DNA of 64,000 nucleotides, taken from Solen grandis (Eukaryota > Mollusca > Bivalvia > Adapedonta > Solenidae). The notes under the pieces were generated by a model. It made no database searches. It saw nothing but the letters and a program-made list of their open reading frames with translations, and had not been told where the DNA came from. Within the stretch, counting starts at the first letter, position 1. Every line of letters begins with the position of its first letter. The DNA lies in NCBI GenBank assembly GCA_021229015.1, contig CM037791.1:53914798-53978797 (forward strand), given 5' to 3'. Of the stretch, positions 31,967-43,799 are shown in pieces. The position numbers and the translations under genes are program-made.

Positions 31967-33995
31967 TTGTATATTTTTGAATGCCCTATACTGGTCAACA
32001 GACTTTTATAAAGCAGCAGCCACTGCATGGAACACTCAATCAGAAAAAGAAGTGAAATTCTGTGTCCTTTATGTATTGACACTAAATGATGCTTTAGCAG
32101 CAGCTCAAGAATCAGATTCTTCCAAATGTATTTTCAAAATGGTATGATTCCTGCTCATAAAGAACAGGCACAGGATCTATTTTGATGACCCCCTTAGAAG
32201 GTCTTATCAAGTAATGTCATTTATAATCTGCAATGGGTCTGCTGTCCTCACTGGTCATGAAAATGCTGGGAGATAGGTGTGTTTATAAAACATTTTAGTT
32301 TAGTCTCTAAACCTTTAGTGCAAGTAAACCATTCCTGCTGTTTACAACCCCTTTTTCTTCCTACTCCCATGCAACAATGAGCAAGTCCTCAAAGTAGTAG
32401 GTGCAAGTGTGGAGAAAACTTTATCTTTAGTGTTGTTTAATACCATAAAACAATTAAAACGTCAGATTTAGATCATGGCGATTCTTTTAAATCTTTTAGA
32501 TAAGAATAATGCAGAATGATAGTCAGGGTTTTGTTAATACAATTAAATACTTTAATACAGTATCCTTAATTTCCCTCCAAAATGTAAAAAAATGTGTACA
32601 TATCTGGAAATACAGAAGAACAAAATGATCAAATGATGCAAATGACTGTATTTGAAACCAAAATTAAACTAAACTATTTGAAACAAATACTGTCTAAGAA
32701 ACTGATAATATAACAATGTTTGTTATTTGAAAAGTGTGGAGAAAATCTTTGTTTCCTCAAGACAGTAGATGCTATGGATCGAAAAGTCTGGAGAGCAGGA
32801 AAACGGGGAAAAGTTATACCCAGTATAAAGATGCTGATGATGATGCAAATGATAAAATTATTTGTTAAGAAGTTATACAAATTGTTTTATGATATAATAT
32901 CTGCTCAAAAGCTTGTCTGTATTGTAACCTAAAGCTGTCTGAAAAAAAAAATTTTCCTGTGACAAAAAAACAACAACAGGTGATGGATTTGAGTGAAATC
33001 TCGCTGAGACGCTTCACGTCTTGGAGAAGATTAACAGACAAATGCTTTGCATGAGTATCACTCATAAAAGTGTTCTGTGATCTAATGAGAGATATACATA
33101 TTTGGTTTAATCAACAATAAATTGAAGAGAAAACTTTGTATATTTATAATTGATATGAGCAATTTTACACATCTCCCATTATCTTGCTGTCACATTATCA
33201 TACACATAACTTAACGAGAACTTCTCTTGATTTGCTCTTTGCACATACCTATATCAGAGATGTGAATCTCTTTTAGGTTATTAGGTCTTTGGTTTATCTA
33301 CATGAGGTATTGTCATGGACATTGGTTTCTTTATGTTGTTCATTGACAGCACTTAAAACTTTCTTTAATAACACTTGTGATCTTGTGATTATAAAAATGT
33401 TACGTTTTAATGGTGTTAATGAACTATTTGCACATTTTCAACTAAAATACCTGGGGTCTGTCAACCTGATGTACTCTAGTTTAGTTATTACAGTAATACT
33501 TGTATGGCTCTAATAATATTAAGCATGCATTGATAAAAGCATTTCTCAAAAGGTCAAAACGTTGGTCATCAAAGTTTGTCATCAACCCTGGAATGTCCCC
33601 TTGTCATGAATTTGTTTGTTATACCTAATGGACCCCTTTTTATATCATTTAAAACTGGTAAAAATGATATTGATACAGTGTTGCATGAACTAATTTTCCA
33701 GAATTCATATGATATGAGGTGGAATACTGTCGTAAGTCAAGTTACTACAGTGTTGCATTGATTTTCTTTTAAATGTAGTAAGTGGTTTATCCTCAAAATC
33801 ACCTTTTTTATTAAATGTTGAAAAAAATACAATTAAGTTTATTAAAACTGACATATAATGCATCAATTTTATGTTAAAACACTTGTAATATATCCAATAC
33901 AAATAAATTCAGAAAGTTTTTTCCTTCTCCTGAACAATTTTAAAAAACGGAGTTACGACAGTTTTGCGTTGAGCCATCGATATAATCTGTGACTG

Positions 33996-34978
33996 CTGAT
34001 GATAATGAACGACATTTCTTCTGAGTCAGTGACATTGTATCAACCTTCTTAGTTATTTCAGTTAGGCTCACACAAAAACCCTCTGATTCCAATTATTTCT
34101 CCCCAACATAATACAATCAAACAACTGGTCCCCGCAGCCATGACTCCCTAATGACACTCTGCATCGTTTGGTATACCAGCACTGTGCAGGCTGCCTACAA
34201 AATATGTGATAAAACTCCCCCCCTCCCTTAACGTTGATGGGTCTCTATTTTCCTTTTAATTGACCAGCTATCTAGTTGTGCATCGTTTTCACTTTATTTT
34301 TCGGAATCACTGACTCCCGCTTACCTTCCGTCTAACTCCCACAAGACTCCACAACAAAGATGAGACATTCTTGAGGTATGAAACTGACATTACTATGCAG
34401 GAATCCTGAGACTTTTCTGATAACATGGGTTTATCCATCACAAATCAATTGCTTACCAGTATGTTTCTCTCTATAATGTTTCTCCTCTGAGGGATATTTA
34501 GTTGTGATATTGTAAATTCAATCTAATTAGGCAGTACCAAGAATATTCTTTTCAATTTGGCTTGTAAATATTCACAGAATAAATTGCCTTTTGTTTCAAT
34601 AATCTATTAATTTTTTTTTTTTTTAAAACTATACATCTATCTCAATTGATAATGACAAAATCAAGAAAAAGAGGAAAAAGAAAAACAACAACATGTGTAA
34701 TTAAGAGATCCTCCCTATAATTAAATTTCTTTGAATTTTTAAAAAGCCATTATCAAGCATATACCATTTAAAGACTATGTAAAATATTAATGTATGCTAA
34801 CATTTTAAATGAAAAAAAAATAACTAGGGATAAAAAAAATGTTGTTACTTCTTTTTAACTTTAAAAGTTGTTCTTGATTTGTAACCTTGATTTAAATATT
34901 TCACTGCCTATTTGTTGTTGAAATTTTTGCCCAACATTTGTATAAGATATTTGATGTTGTTGACATGGGGCAAGATGA
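33996..34978. other. No recognisable feature
   Basis: AT-rich apart from a C-rich patch near 34220. A T-run occurs near 34612-34624. Confidence 0.5.
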
Positions 34979-35218
34979 CTAACTGTCTGCATTAAGGCCG
35001 GCTAGGAGATGGTATTCATTGACTTGGCAGTAAAACTGGATCTCCATCTGTTGAACTGTACCCACAACAAAACCAGTAAACCAGTTACTTATCAGCCCAC
35101 GATAGGCTGCAGCCATGATAACACAAATTAATGTGGAAAATCCAGATATTGTGTGCACAATTACACTGATTTTTTGCTCATTACTGGATAGACATATTAC
35201 ATAAAAATCGCCCATTTG
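34979..35218 (-). CDS. Candidate terminal exon of an unknown membrane-like protein
   Basis: On the minus strand an acceptor (AATAAGTTTACAG at 35219 upward) is followed by 79 codons and a TAG stop. The sequence has varied codons and contains a hydrophobic segment (FSTLICVIMAAAYRGLI, about residues 32-48) followed by FTGFVVGTVQQ and a polar tail ending AGLNADS. It looks more coding-like than most short frames here. The family is not recognised. A further minus frame just upstream (35271-35468) could be another part of the same gene or pseudogene but has no clean splice sites. Confidence 0.35.
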   Translation of the reverse strand, partial: QMGDFYVICLSSNEQKISVIVHTISGFSTLICVIMAAAYRGLISNWFTGFVVGTVQQMEIQFYCQVNEYHLLAGLNADS

Positions 35219-35590
35219 CTGTAAACTTATTGGTAAACTAGCCTAATACGACTTTTCTGTCACTGGTCAATTAGTTGAGGATTAATGATACGAAACATCC
35301 TCCAGAGATGAAAAAGCCCAGTAGATGAAGACCATGCCTAGGCACGTGCCACACAAGATAAATCTCACAGCTTACGCTTACAGGAAAATCATGCTTCATC
35401 TCTCTATGTTTTTTAAAAAGATACACAGAGATTAGTTTTATTACAACAATTATTTTATTGATTTTCATGAAAAAACATGTTCTTTGATGCTTTTAGGTTT
35501 TTAGTCTTGAGAGAATATTTCAATTCAAGAACAATATTGTAATATCAATAAATGTTTTAGGTATACAAGTCACAACTGACAAGGCTAACT
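35219..35590. other. Spacer with a weak minus-strand open frame
   Basis: A 65-codon frame at 35271-35468 includes HVPRHGLHLLGFFISGGCFV. Codon usage is plausible but no start, splice site or family supports it. Confidence 0.25.
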
Positions 35591-36612
35591 AAATAATACT
35601 ATTCAAGTTACAGTTTTATATTTAATGCATGATGTCCCCATATAATCAAATAATGCCATTCAAGTTACAGTTTTATATTTAATGCATGATGTCCCCATAT
35701 AATCAAATAATACTATTCAAGTTACAGTTTTATATTTAATGCATGATGTCCCCATATAATCAAATAATACTATTCAAGTTACAGTTATATATTTAATGCA
35801 TGATGTCCCCATATAATCAAATAATGCTATTCAAGTTACAGTTTTATATTTAATGCATGATGTCCCCATATAATCAAATAATGCTATTCAAGTTACAGTT
35901 TTATATTTAATGCATGATGTCCCCATATAATCAAAAATGCCATTCAAGTTACAGTTTTATATTTAATGCATGATGTCCCCATATAATCAAATAATACCAT
36001 TCAAGTTACAGTTTTATATTTCATGCATGATGTCCCCATATAATCAAATAATACCATTCAAGTTACAGTTTTATATTTAATGCATGATGTCCCCATATAA
36101 TCAAATAATACCATTCAAGTTACAGTTTTATATTTAATGCATGATGTCCCCATATAATCAAATAATACTATTCAAGTTACAGTTTTATATTTAATGCATG
36201 ATGTCCCCATATAATCAAATAATACTATTCAAGTTACAGTTTTATATTTAATGCATGATGTCCCCATATAATCAAATAATACTATTCAAGTTACAGTTAT
36301 ATATTTAATGCATGATGTCCCCATATAATCAAATAATGCTATTCAAGTTACAGTTTTATATTTAATGCATGATGTCCCCATATAATCAAATAATACCATT
36401 CAAGTTACAGTTTTATATTTAATGCATGATGTCCCCATATAATCAAATAATGCCATTCAAGTTACAGTTTTATATTTAATGCATGATGTCCCCATATAAT
36501 CAAATAATACCATTCAAGTTACAGTTTTATATTTAATGCATGATGTCCCCATATAATCAAATAATACCATTCAAGTTACAGTTTTATATTTAATGCATGA
36601 TGTCCCCATATA
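35591..36612. repeat. 57-bp satellite array, about 18 units
   Basis: The unit is ATTCAAGTTACAGTTTTATA, then TTTAATGCATGATGTCCCCA, then TATAATCAAATAATACC. Units are almost identical, with one shortened by 3 bp near 35935, which indicates recent homogenisation. The last TA at 36611-36612 is the insertion point of the following element. Confidence 0.95.
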
Positions 36613-37682
36613 CTGTGAAATCATTTTATTTCGTGGGGATGAAATTTCGTGGATTCGGTGAAAAAATATGTTCGTGGGGACAAGAATTCGTGGATTTGTG
36701 TGTAAGATTTTTTTTTTTTTTAATTTATTTATTTCAACGTTATCTGGACGTTGATTTGAAGACCTTTACAAAATTTAAGTTGAAAAGAATGCAGCCTAAT
36801 ATTGGTCATAATATGTTAATGACATGGCATTTAGTGTAAGATCTGTTTTCAGTACTTACTTTTAGGGAGCGTTTATCAGACCAAAGTAAGTGTAAATAAA
36901 TCTTAGCTTGTGGCCATATAATCTACGTAAAATTTCGGCCATGTATTGCTAAGGATAAAAACCGAGGTCACCACAGTTGTGGCACAGCATGATATCCCGG
37001 ACCCACTGTCACCAACTGGGGCTAGACAGGATGTCCTGTAGTGCCTGGGGGCAAGTGGACAATGGGGGCACAGCAGATGTCAATCAGTCGTCTTGATGAC
37101 GACAAATCACTGTGTTATATTGGCCATAATACAGAGAGGATCTCTCCTACCCATGCAACTTATCTACCCAGGAACTTGAAGACACGCGTGTACTCAAAAA
37201 AATTATGACACAATTTATAATGAAGCAAAACTCCACAAATGAAAGGATAAGACAAATAATATATATACATGTACATATATCATATAAATATTATAAAACT
37301 ATGTACCATAAGACACGACTAGTACAGCGACCGCAGTATAAACAAAAGTGGGTGGAGTACTGTAAATTATGGTGGAAACCATCTCAAAATTAGTTGCAGT
37401 TGTACCTTAAACACAATTAGTAACACAACTTACATTATGAAGTTTTCTTTGGCGATTTGTTTATTTGCTTATTAGTACATTATATTCTAGAACATAAACT
37501 TTATATATATTATTGAACTCAATTTACTCAAGAGTCTGTTGGGGTATTGGAGAAGGTCGTCATTATCGGCGAGCTGTTTGACATGATAAATGAAAACTTT
37601 TCGTGGGGACATAAATTCGTGGATAGCGGCGTCCACGAAATCAACGAAAATTAATCCCCCACGAAATATTATGATTTTACAG
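36613..37682. mobile_element. Mariner-type MITE inserted in the satellite
   Basis: 1070 bp. The ends are CTGTGAAATCATTTTATTTC and the complement of GATTATGATTTTACAG-type sequence (CTGTAAAATCATAATATTTC), followed on both sides by repeated CGTGGGG and TTCGTGGA blocks. TA flanks it at 36611-36612 and 37683-37684. The neighbouring 57-bp monomers supply the empty site CCCCATATAATCAAA with a single TA, so the duplication is certain. No transposase. The 80-codon frame at 36597 is chance. Confidence 0.9.
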
Positions 37683-37842
37683 TAATCAAATAATGCTATT
37701 CAAGTTACAGTTTTATATTTAATGCTTGATGTCCCCATATAATCAAATAATACTATTCAAGTTACAGTTTTATATTTAATGCTTGATGTCCCCATATAAT
37801 CAAATAATGCTATTCAAGTTACAGTTTTATATTTAATGCATG
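37683..37842. repeat. 57-bp satellite, continuation (three units)
   Basis: Continues the same array after the inserted MITE, with GCTTGATG in place of GCATGATG in two units. Confidence 0.95.
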
Positions 37843-37854
37843 ATAAATTCCTTT

Positions 37855-38735
37855 ACAGAGCTGATATTACAATTTCTTATTTTCATCCAATACTCGATAG
37901 ATCTTAAAGCTGCTAGTGTCCATAATGGTATTCTTCCTAGTTCACCTAATACTGCTTGATTCACAGTTTGTTATTAACTTCAAGAATATCCAAGAATAAT
38001 TTTAAAAAATTTTATCCACTGCTTCATAATTAAAATCCCCCCATATTTCCGAACAAAACAATAAGTTTATCAAAAAGCGACAATTTTGTACACAAGTCCA
38101 ATGAAATTCTCCTGTACAAAGATCATTATCGATTCATAGCTTTAGATGTTTGTTCAGACAATGCTTTCACAACAAACCTTAAATTACCAGTTTTCACAAA
38201 TTTCACCCCAGGATAATAGAAATGACCTACTTCCATGATTTTAACATTATTAATTAACCATTCAAAATCATGCTTATGTTTCCTTTTCTCAAAAATATAT
38301 ATTTTAGTTTGCTGACTCCCAACTTGTTGGGTATGCATAAATAGCATCTAAATGAGCTTGAAGACTAAACCTATCTGTGTTAAAATCGCAATACCATCAG
38401 CAAAAAGTAGCAAATAAATGACAATTGATTTAAGTCATATTCTGTCAAATTATTAAAATCAAGGGAACCAACAATATCATTCACAAACAGGATAAAAAGT
38501 ATCAGAGAGAGGGGCTCCCCTTGCTTCAAGCCAATAGCAATATCGAAATATTCAGATAAATCACCATTATGAGACAATGTCACACAAGCAGAAACATGAG
38601 AATACAATGATTTTAACATATTCAAAAATTTACAACTTTTATGCCCGCTTGTATAAACTTAAACCATAGAGCATCTACCGATATCATGTCAAAACAGGAC
38701 TTGTTGTCGATAAATGCACAATATAATTATTTATT
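37855..38735 (-). pseudogene. Non-LTR retrotransposon reverse transcriptase fragment
   Basis: On the minus strand, in three frames, are YCAFIDNKSCFD (38723 downward; the F-x-D aspartate region), then GLKQGEPLSLILFILFVNDI (within 38380-38625), then FADG where the catalytic FADD is expected, then KTKIYIFEKRKHKHDFEW (38126-38347), and finally GELGRIPLWTLAALRSIEYW (about 37870-37950), a typical LINE C-terminal block. At least three frameshifts and several stops are present and the second catalytic Asp is changed to Gly, so it is dead. Endonuclease and 5' parts are absent. It interrupts the satellite array. Clade not assigned. Confidence 0.8.
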
Positions 38736-38839
38736 ACTTGCTAAACATTTCTAAATAATACTATGTAGGATAAAAATACTTATATTTGATAATTACTTCC
38801 GTTGATTCATATATACAAACATTTACTTCTTCACTTTCA

Positions 38840-39775
38840 TTCAATTCATAGTTTTATATTTTATGCCTGATGACCCCATAATTAAATACCATTCAACTTT
38901 TATAGTTTTATATTTTATGCCTGATGACCCCATAATTAAATACCATTCAACTTTTATAGTTTTATATTTTATGCCTGATGACCCCATAATTAAATACCAT
39001 TCAACTTTTATAGTTTTATATTTTATGCTTGATGACCCCATAATTAAATACCATTCAACTTTTATAGTTTTATATTTTATGCCTGATGACCCCATAATTA
39101 AATACCATTCAACTTTTATAGTTTTATATTTTATGCTTGATGTCCCCATAATTAAATACCATTCAACTTTTATAGTTTTATATTTTATGCCTGATGACCC
39201 CATAATTAAATACCATTCAACTTTTATAGTTTTATATTTTATGCTTGATGACCCCATAATTAAATACCATTCAACTTTTATAGTCTTATATTTTATGCCT
39301 GATGCCCCATAATTAAATACCATTCAACTTTTATAGTTTTATATTTTATGCCTGATGACCCCATAATTAAATACCATTCAACTTTTATAGTTTTTATATT
39401 TTATGCTTGATGACTCCATGATTAAATATCACCATTAAACTTTTATAGTTTTATATTTTATGCTTGATTATTTTACGTGACCCCATAATAATAATACCAA
39501 TCAGCTTATAGTTTTATATTTTATGCTTGATTACCCCATAATTGAATAACACCATTAAACTTTTATAGTTTTATATTTTATGCTTGATTACCCTATAATT
39601 GAATAACACCATTAAACTTATATAGTTTTATATTTTATGCTGATGCCCCATAATTGAATAACACCATTAAACTTTTACAGTTTTATATTTTATGTCTGAT
39701 GACCCGATAATTAATTACCATTCAATTTATATAGTTTTATATTTTATGCTTGATTATTTTATGCAACCCCATTAT
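38840..39775. repeat. 54-bp satellite array, about 17 units, open on both strands
   Basis: The unit is GTTTTATATTTTATGCCTGA, then TGACCCCATAATTAAATACC, then ATTCAACTTTTATA. It aligns with the 57-bp unit. Because 54 is divisible by three, the array reads as an 18-residue repeat on both strands: MPDDPIIKYHSTFIVLYF at 38863-39312 plus and VEWYLIMGSSGIKYKTIK at 38841-39323 minus. No start context, promoter or flanking coding sequence supports translation. Units become irregular after 39400. Confidence 0.95.
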
Positions 39776-40443
39776 TACAAAACTTTTATTAAAAAAAAAT
39801 AAGAAACATAATTGAAACGAGCAAAAGATCACTTACCTCACTTCGCTCTCTTTGTTTTGTCTGGACACCGTCTATCCGCACTCGCTAGGAATAAACAGCT
39901 CCCCGATTTCCACGCTTATTTCATGCACGTTTTAAAAATAACCTCAAACAGCTATCTATTTTTAGGAACACCTTATTCAAATGAGAGAAAATAATTGATT
40001 GTGTTGTTCTGTAACTGTATATAATAATATTTTAATCCATTGTTTCCCATTATTGTTTGACATTTATTTTTTTGCTTTTTTTCCTGATTTCTCACCATCA
40101 CGTACGCATGCGCTTTTTGTTACCTTGCCGTCTTACGATTTCGTACCCGGCAAGGTTGTACTAGAGGGGGAAAGAAGGGGGTAGTATGCATGTATGTCAT
40201 TGAGATATATTGCAATAAGCATTCTCACAATGATACCTTGTCGACTTTCGTTCTCGTATCAGGCAAGGTATATAGAAAGGGGGAGAGAAAGGGAATACTC
40301 ACCCCTCCTCTCTCTCTCTCTCTCTTTGGCAACATAGTAACGAATTATCTATTATTCTAAATATGATTGTGTCTTTACATGCATTAAAATTCCTTTGAAA
40401 TAAATTATCTAATTGAATAATTAATAATGCCACGCAATCCTTC

Positions 40444-40495
40444 TTTTTTTTTTTTTTTTTTTTTTTTTTACTCTCTCTCTCTCTCTCTCTCTCTC
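40444..40495. repeat. T26 followed by (CT)13
   Basis: Long T homopolymer directly joined to a CT dinucleotide run. A further short CT run lies near 40308-40325. Confidence 0.95.
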
Positions 40496-40809
40496 ATAAG
40501 TAACTATTATCATAGTGACTTTACATATTTGTTACTATCTAAATCTGTAAGAAAAGCATGCTTTTGTCGCTCTTTAATGTTATTGTTCACTTGTCTTTAT
40601 TTGTGTAAAGTATGATGCAGAGACTGTATATATACAATAGGAATAACTGCTTGTTTTATGTTTTATTGCTGAAAACACTTAACAAAGAAATTGTTTATCC
40701 AAAGGTTATTTTGTTGACATTAATATTTGCCAGCACATGTATTTATCTATTTTTTTGTTGTTGTTGTTGTCATTATAACGTTACATAAATTGATCATGCT
40801 AGGTTTAAG

Positions 40810-40836
40810 TGTGTGTGTGTGTGTGTGTGTGTGTGT
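40810..40836. repeat. GT microsatellite
   Basis: About 13 GT units. Confidence 0.95.
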
Positions 40837-41103
40837 TGAAAATAAACAATGTCTTTCTTGTATTTATTTATAAATTCAAAGATGTAATCCCCCCACTCTG
40901 AACACAGCATGTCTGCTTTAAATAATTGAAAAATGCCTAACAAATTGATCTATGCTACAAATGAACTTAATCTTATTAAATAAGACCGGAAATTATTAAC
41001 AAATATTATATATATATGTGTGTATATAACCTATGTAAAACCCCATGTTGTATTAATGTAATACCTGGGTGAATAAAAGTTTTGTTCTGTTCTGTTCTGT
41101 TCA

Positions 41104-41510
41104 AAATAATACCAATCAGCTTATAGTTTTATATTTTATGCTTGATTACCCCATAATTGAATAACACCATTAAACTTTTATAGTTTTTTATTTTATGCTT
41201 GATTACCCCATAATTGAATAACACCATTAAACTTATATAGTTTTATATTTTATGCTTGATGTCCCCATAATTGAATAACACCATTTAACTTTTACAGTTT
41301 TATATTTTATGCTTGATGACTCCATGATTAAATATCACCATTAAACTTATATAGTTTTATATTTTATGCTTGATTATTTTACGTGACCCCATAATAATAA
41401 TACCAATCAGCTTATAGTTTTATATTTTATGTTTGAAGACCTCATAAATAAATAACACCATTAAACTAATGTAGTTTTATGTTTTATGCCTGATGACCCC
41501 ATAATTAAAT
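41104..41510. repeat. Satellite array, third block (about 7 units)
   Basis: Units such as GAATAACACCATTAAACTTA, then TATAGTTTTATATTTTATGC, then TTGATGTCCCCATAATT, 57 bp and variable. Same family as the arrays at 35.6 and 38.8 kb. Sub-variants (TTATTTTACGTGACCCCATAATAATAATACC) are shared with 39470-39505. Confidence 0.9.
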
Positions 41511-41945
41511 AAGAAATGTTTGTAAAACATATATGCCCCCCTAATATACCATACTATTTATATATATATATTATGTATGATGTTTGACTACATCACACGG
41601 GCATATCACGAAGTTCAGAGCTTATCTTGGTGAAGGTTTACTACTGATAATTATGAACACTGCTAAAAAGATGAAACTAAATCTTCACTGAAATAAATGA
41701 ATTGGAGATGATTTATAAAGTCATGAAATCTGAAGTAATGTAACATTGTCAAAAATATACAACCAAAAGATTATAAGTGTCTCATGGTTAGCTGGACAAT
41801 ACTTACTTTACGTAGTGTTTGTGAGAATTCAACTTACAACCTCATGACCTTGACCTTTGAGATACATACCCAAAATCAAAAAGGGTTTCCTATTACTTAT
41901 AAGCAACAACTGTGCATTACACAATCATATATGACTATTGACTAT
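41511..41945. other. No recognisable feature
   Basis: AT-rich spacer. Confidence 0.5.
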
Positions 41946-42045
41946 TTGAGTTTACCATCGCTTTGACAGTATTTCTGTCATATAGCAACATCCAGCTAAT
42001 TACAGGTGGAGGAAGACTCCCAATGCATGGAGACATCCGGGTAGA
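41946..42045 (-). mobile_element. SINE family B, copy 2, cut by gap
   Basis: TTTACCATCGCTTTGACAGT, then ATATAGCAACATCCAGCTAATTACA-type sequence, matches the 3' part of 31728-31966. The tRNA-like head would lie in the gap. Confidence 0.7.
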
Positions 42046-42145
42046 NNNNNNNNNNNNNNNNNNNNNNNNNNNNNNNNNNNNNNNNNNNNNNNNNNNNNNN
42101 NNNNNNNNNNNNNNNNNNNNNNNNNNNNNNNNNNNNNNNNNNNNN
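42046..42145. other. Assembly gap, 100 N
   Basis: Exactly 100 N, a conventional gap of unknown size. The X-rich frames across it are meaningless. Confidence 1.
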
Positions 42146-42441
42146 TTCTGCGACATTAGCAGCCCCAACTTTCAGCAGTAAGCCATTTGCCGGTAACCTC
42201 TGAGTAGAGTTAAGGAATGTCGAAATGTACTTGGCTCCTACCACATGAAATAGCACGACACACGCATTAATCATTGAACAAGTCCTAGCTGCCTTGCCTC
42301 AGCATGCACATGCAAGCATGCACATTTTCTCCATCTTATAGATTTTTAGTTCATTGAAATATGCAAATTTGGAAATTTAAATTTAAAACCTGTGTTGCCA
42401 TGGAAACAAAATCTTAAATTTTCGCAATTTTCACTTCCTAG

Positions 42442-42525
42442 TGAAAGTAGTGCTGGATGTTGGTATAGAAAAGGAATGAATATAAAAGATAACAGAGGGC
42501 TTGTGGGGATAAGGGCGCTGCTGGG
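42442..42525 (+). CDS. Candidate internal exon, 84 nt
   Basis: Acceptor TTTTCACTTCCTAG, donor GGTAAGA. After one base the frame reads ESSAGCWYRKGMNIKDNRGL and continues VGIRALLG with two bases left over. Composition is less AT-rich than the surroundings. The family is not recognised. Entry and exit phases match the signal-peptide exon at 27000 and the exon at 59747, which is suggestive but weak. Confidence 0.25.
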
Positions 42526-43799
42526 GTAAGATTTTTTTTCTTCTATATTCACTGTAGCTCAAATTTTCCAATCTGTCAGTGCAGTATGTATAGGCTGAAT
42601 GGTGGTCTCTTTTGCAAATAGGTGTACAGATGTTTTAACAGATTTAAATAGAGTTAAACAGAGAGACAGCCAGGGCACAGTATAAGTGTCAATGAGGTGC
42701 GGAGGGTTATTGGGTCAAGATACGTGGCAGCAGCCAGTGGTTGTCTCACAGAGGCAGGCTGTCTACATCGCTTAAGTACCGCAGTGCTGGCAAAATTTAG
42801 TACAGTGAAGTGGTCATTCAATTTCTAATAACTTGAACGGTCAAAAAAAAATGCAGAAGAATGTTGGTACTTGTAGAGATTTTTGTCATAATTTTTATTT
42901 TAGTTACATTTGTCTTGTATATAGCTTTGGTTATATCCTGTATGATTATTGAATTGATGTTCAGAAAGTCATTGTTTACATGAGTTGTGTACTCAATATC
43001 ACTGGCTTACATGATTCAGTTTTACATTTCTTCATTTGATCAGTGAAGGGTTTCATAGTTTATGGGAGACAGTTTGTCAAATCTTGGATAAAAGCAATTT
43101 ATTTCTGCATGGTAGATAAATTTTGTTTTAAATTGTGGCAAAATGTATTGTATCATTTAATATACTAGAAATTTATCATTTTAATTGTTATACAAGAATA
43201 TGAAGGAAGCATGTTTGACTTATCATTACATATGGAAAAGATATATTTTACTGTGTGATAAATCCTATCATTTGTAGCTTACGGACATAATGTTATATTT
43301 CATAATTATGAAATGCATTAAAAGATTTTTATATGTGAATAAATTATTAGTGTAACATATGATAATACATCATTTTAAAATGATATTCATTTATATTTTA
43401 GGAGATAAACACACATTTCAAGCAGTTTATGGATAAGTGTTGCAAAGCAATCGTGCTCAGATACGATAAGCAATATGTATCATGCACAAAGGAATTTCTA
43501 AAATACATTATAATGGAAACCTCATCATCCAAGCATTAATGCATATCTCAGAAACAGATATTGTATGACAAGGACAGAAAAATTGTCAGTGAATATAAGT
43601 TATATACACTTGAGTATTGAGGCAAGATTAAGCTAGAATCTTGGTCCACTGGTCCTAGATTTGAATTCTGGTATTTCAGTTCTATATCTGTTAATGACTG
43701 GTCAGAAAATATGTAGAAAATTGAGAGTCATAAGAAATGTTAAAAACTTATTTCCTCAGTAAAGTTCAGGTACATGTAGATAACAGTCAAACCTGTCTT
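42526..43799. other. No recognisable feature
   Basis: AT-rich spacer without repeats or open frames of note. Confidence 0.5.

Larger units (their letters stand above)
29188..33985. mobile_element. 4.8-kb element with inverted ends and 10-bp target duplication
   Basis: The left end, ATATCGAGGGCTCAACGCAA then TACTGTCGTAACTCC, is inverted at the right end (33940-33985). TCTGTGACTG occurs directly outside both ends (29178-29187 and 33986-33995). Further in, CAACACTGT(C/A)GTAACTTGA(G/C)TTAC is found in inverted orientation about 180 and 230 bp from the ends, with another GCAACACTGTA pair beyond it. The terminal inverted region is therefore about 280 bp and degenerate. A duplication of 8-10 bp with long inverted ends is compatible with a Mutator-like or similar superfamily, but none can be assigned. 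No transposase is visible. Two SINEs and a mini pearl-type element are nested inside. Confidence 0.65.
39776..41103. other. Insertion between satellite arrays; LINE 3' tail at its right end
   Basis: Non-satellite sequence. A GGCAAGGT...AGAGGGGGAAAGAAGGG motif occurs at about 40150 and again at about 40262. The right end (about 41035-41101) reads TGTATTAATGTAATACCTGGGTGAATAAAAG then (TTCTG)n, typical of a non-LTR element 3' end with a simple-repeat tail. The satellite resumes immediately after. Confidence 0.5.

Noticed and set aside
33005..33065. Minus-strand MSDTHAKHLSVNLLQDVKRL coding-like start
   Set aside because: No splice donor at a sensible place, and it lies within the right part of the 4.8-kb transposon.
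39830..39836. Minus-strand donor-like GTAAGTG after GCGAAGTGAG
   Set aside because: All upstream frames close quickly; at most a non-coding 5' exon, with no other evidence.
41935..42274. Frames crossing the N run
   Set aside because: They are translated unknown bases.
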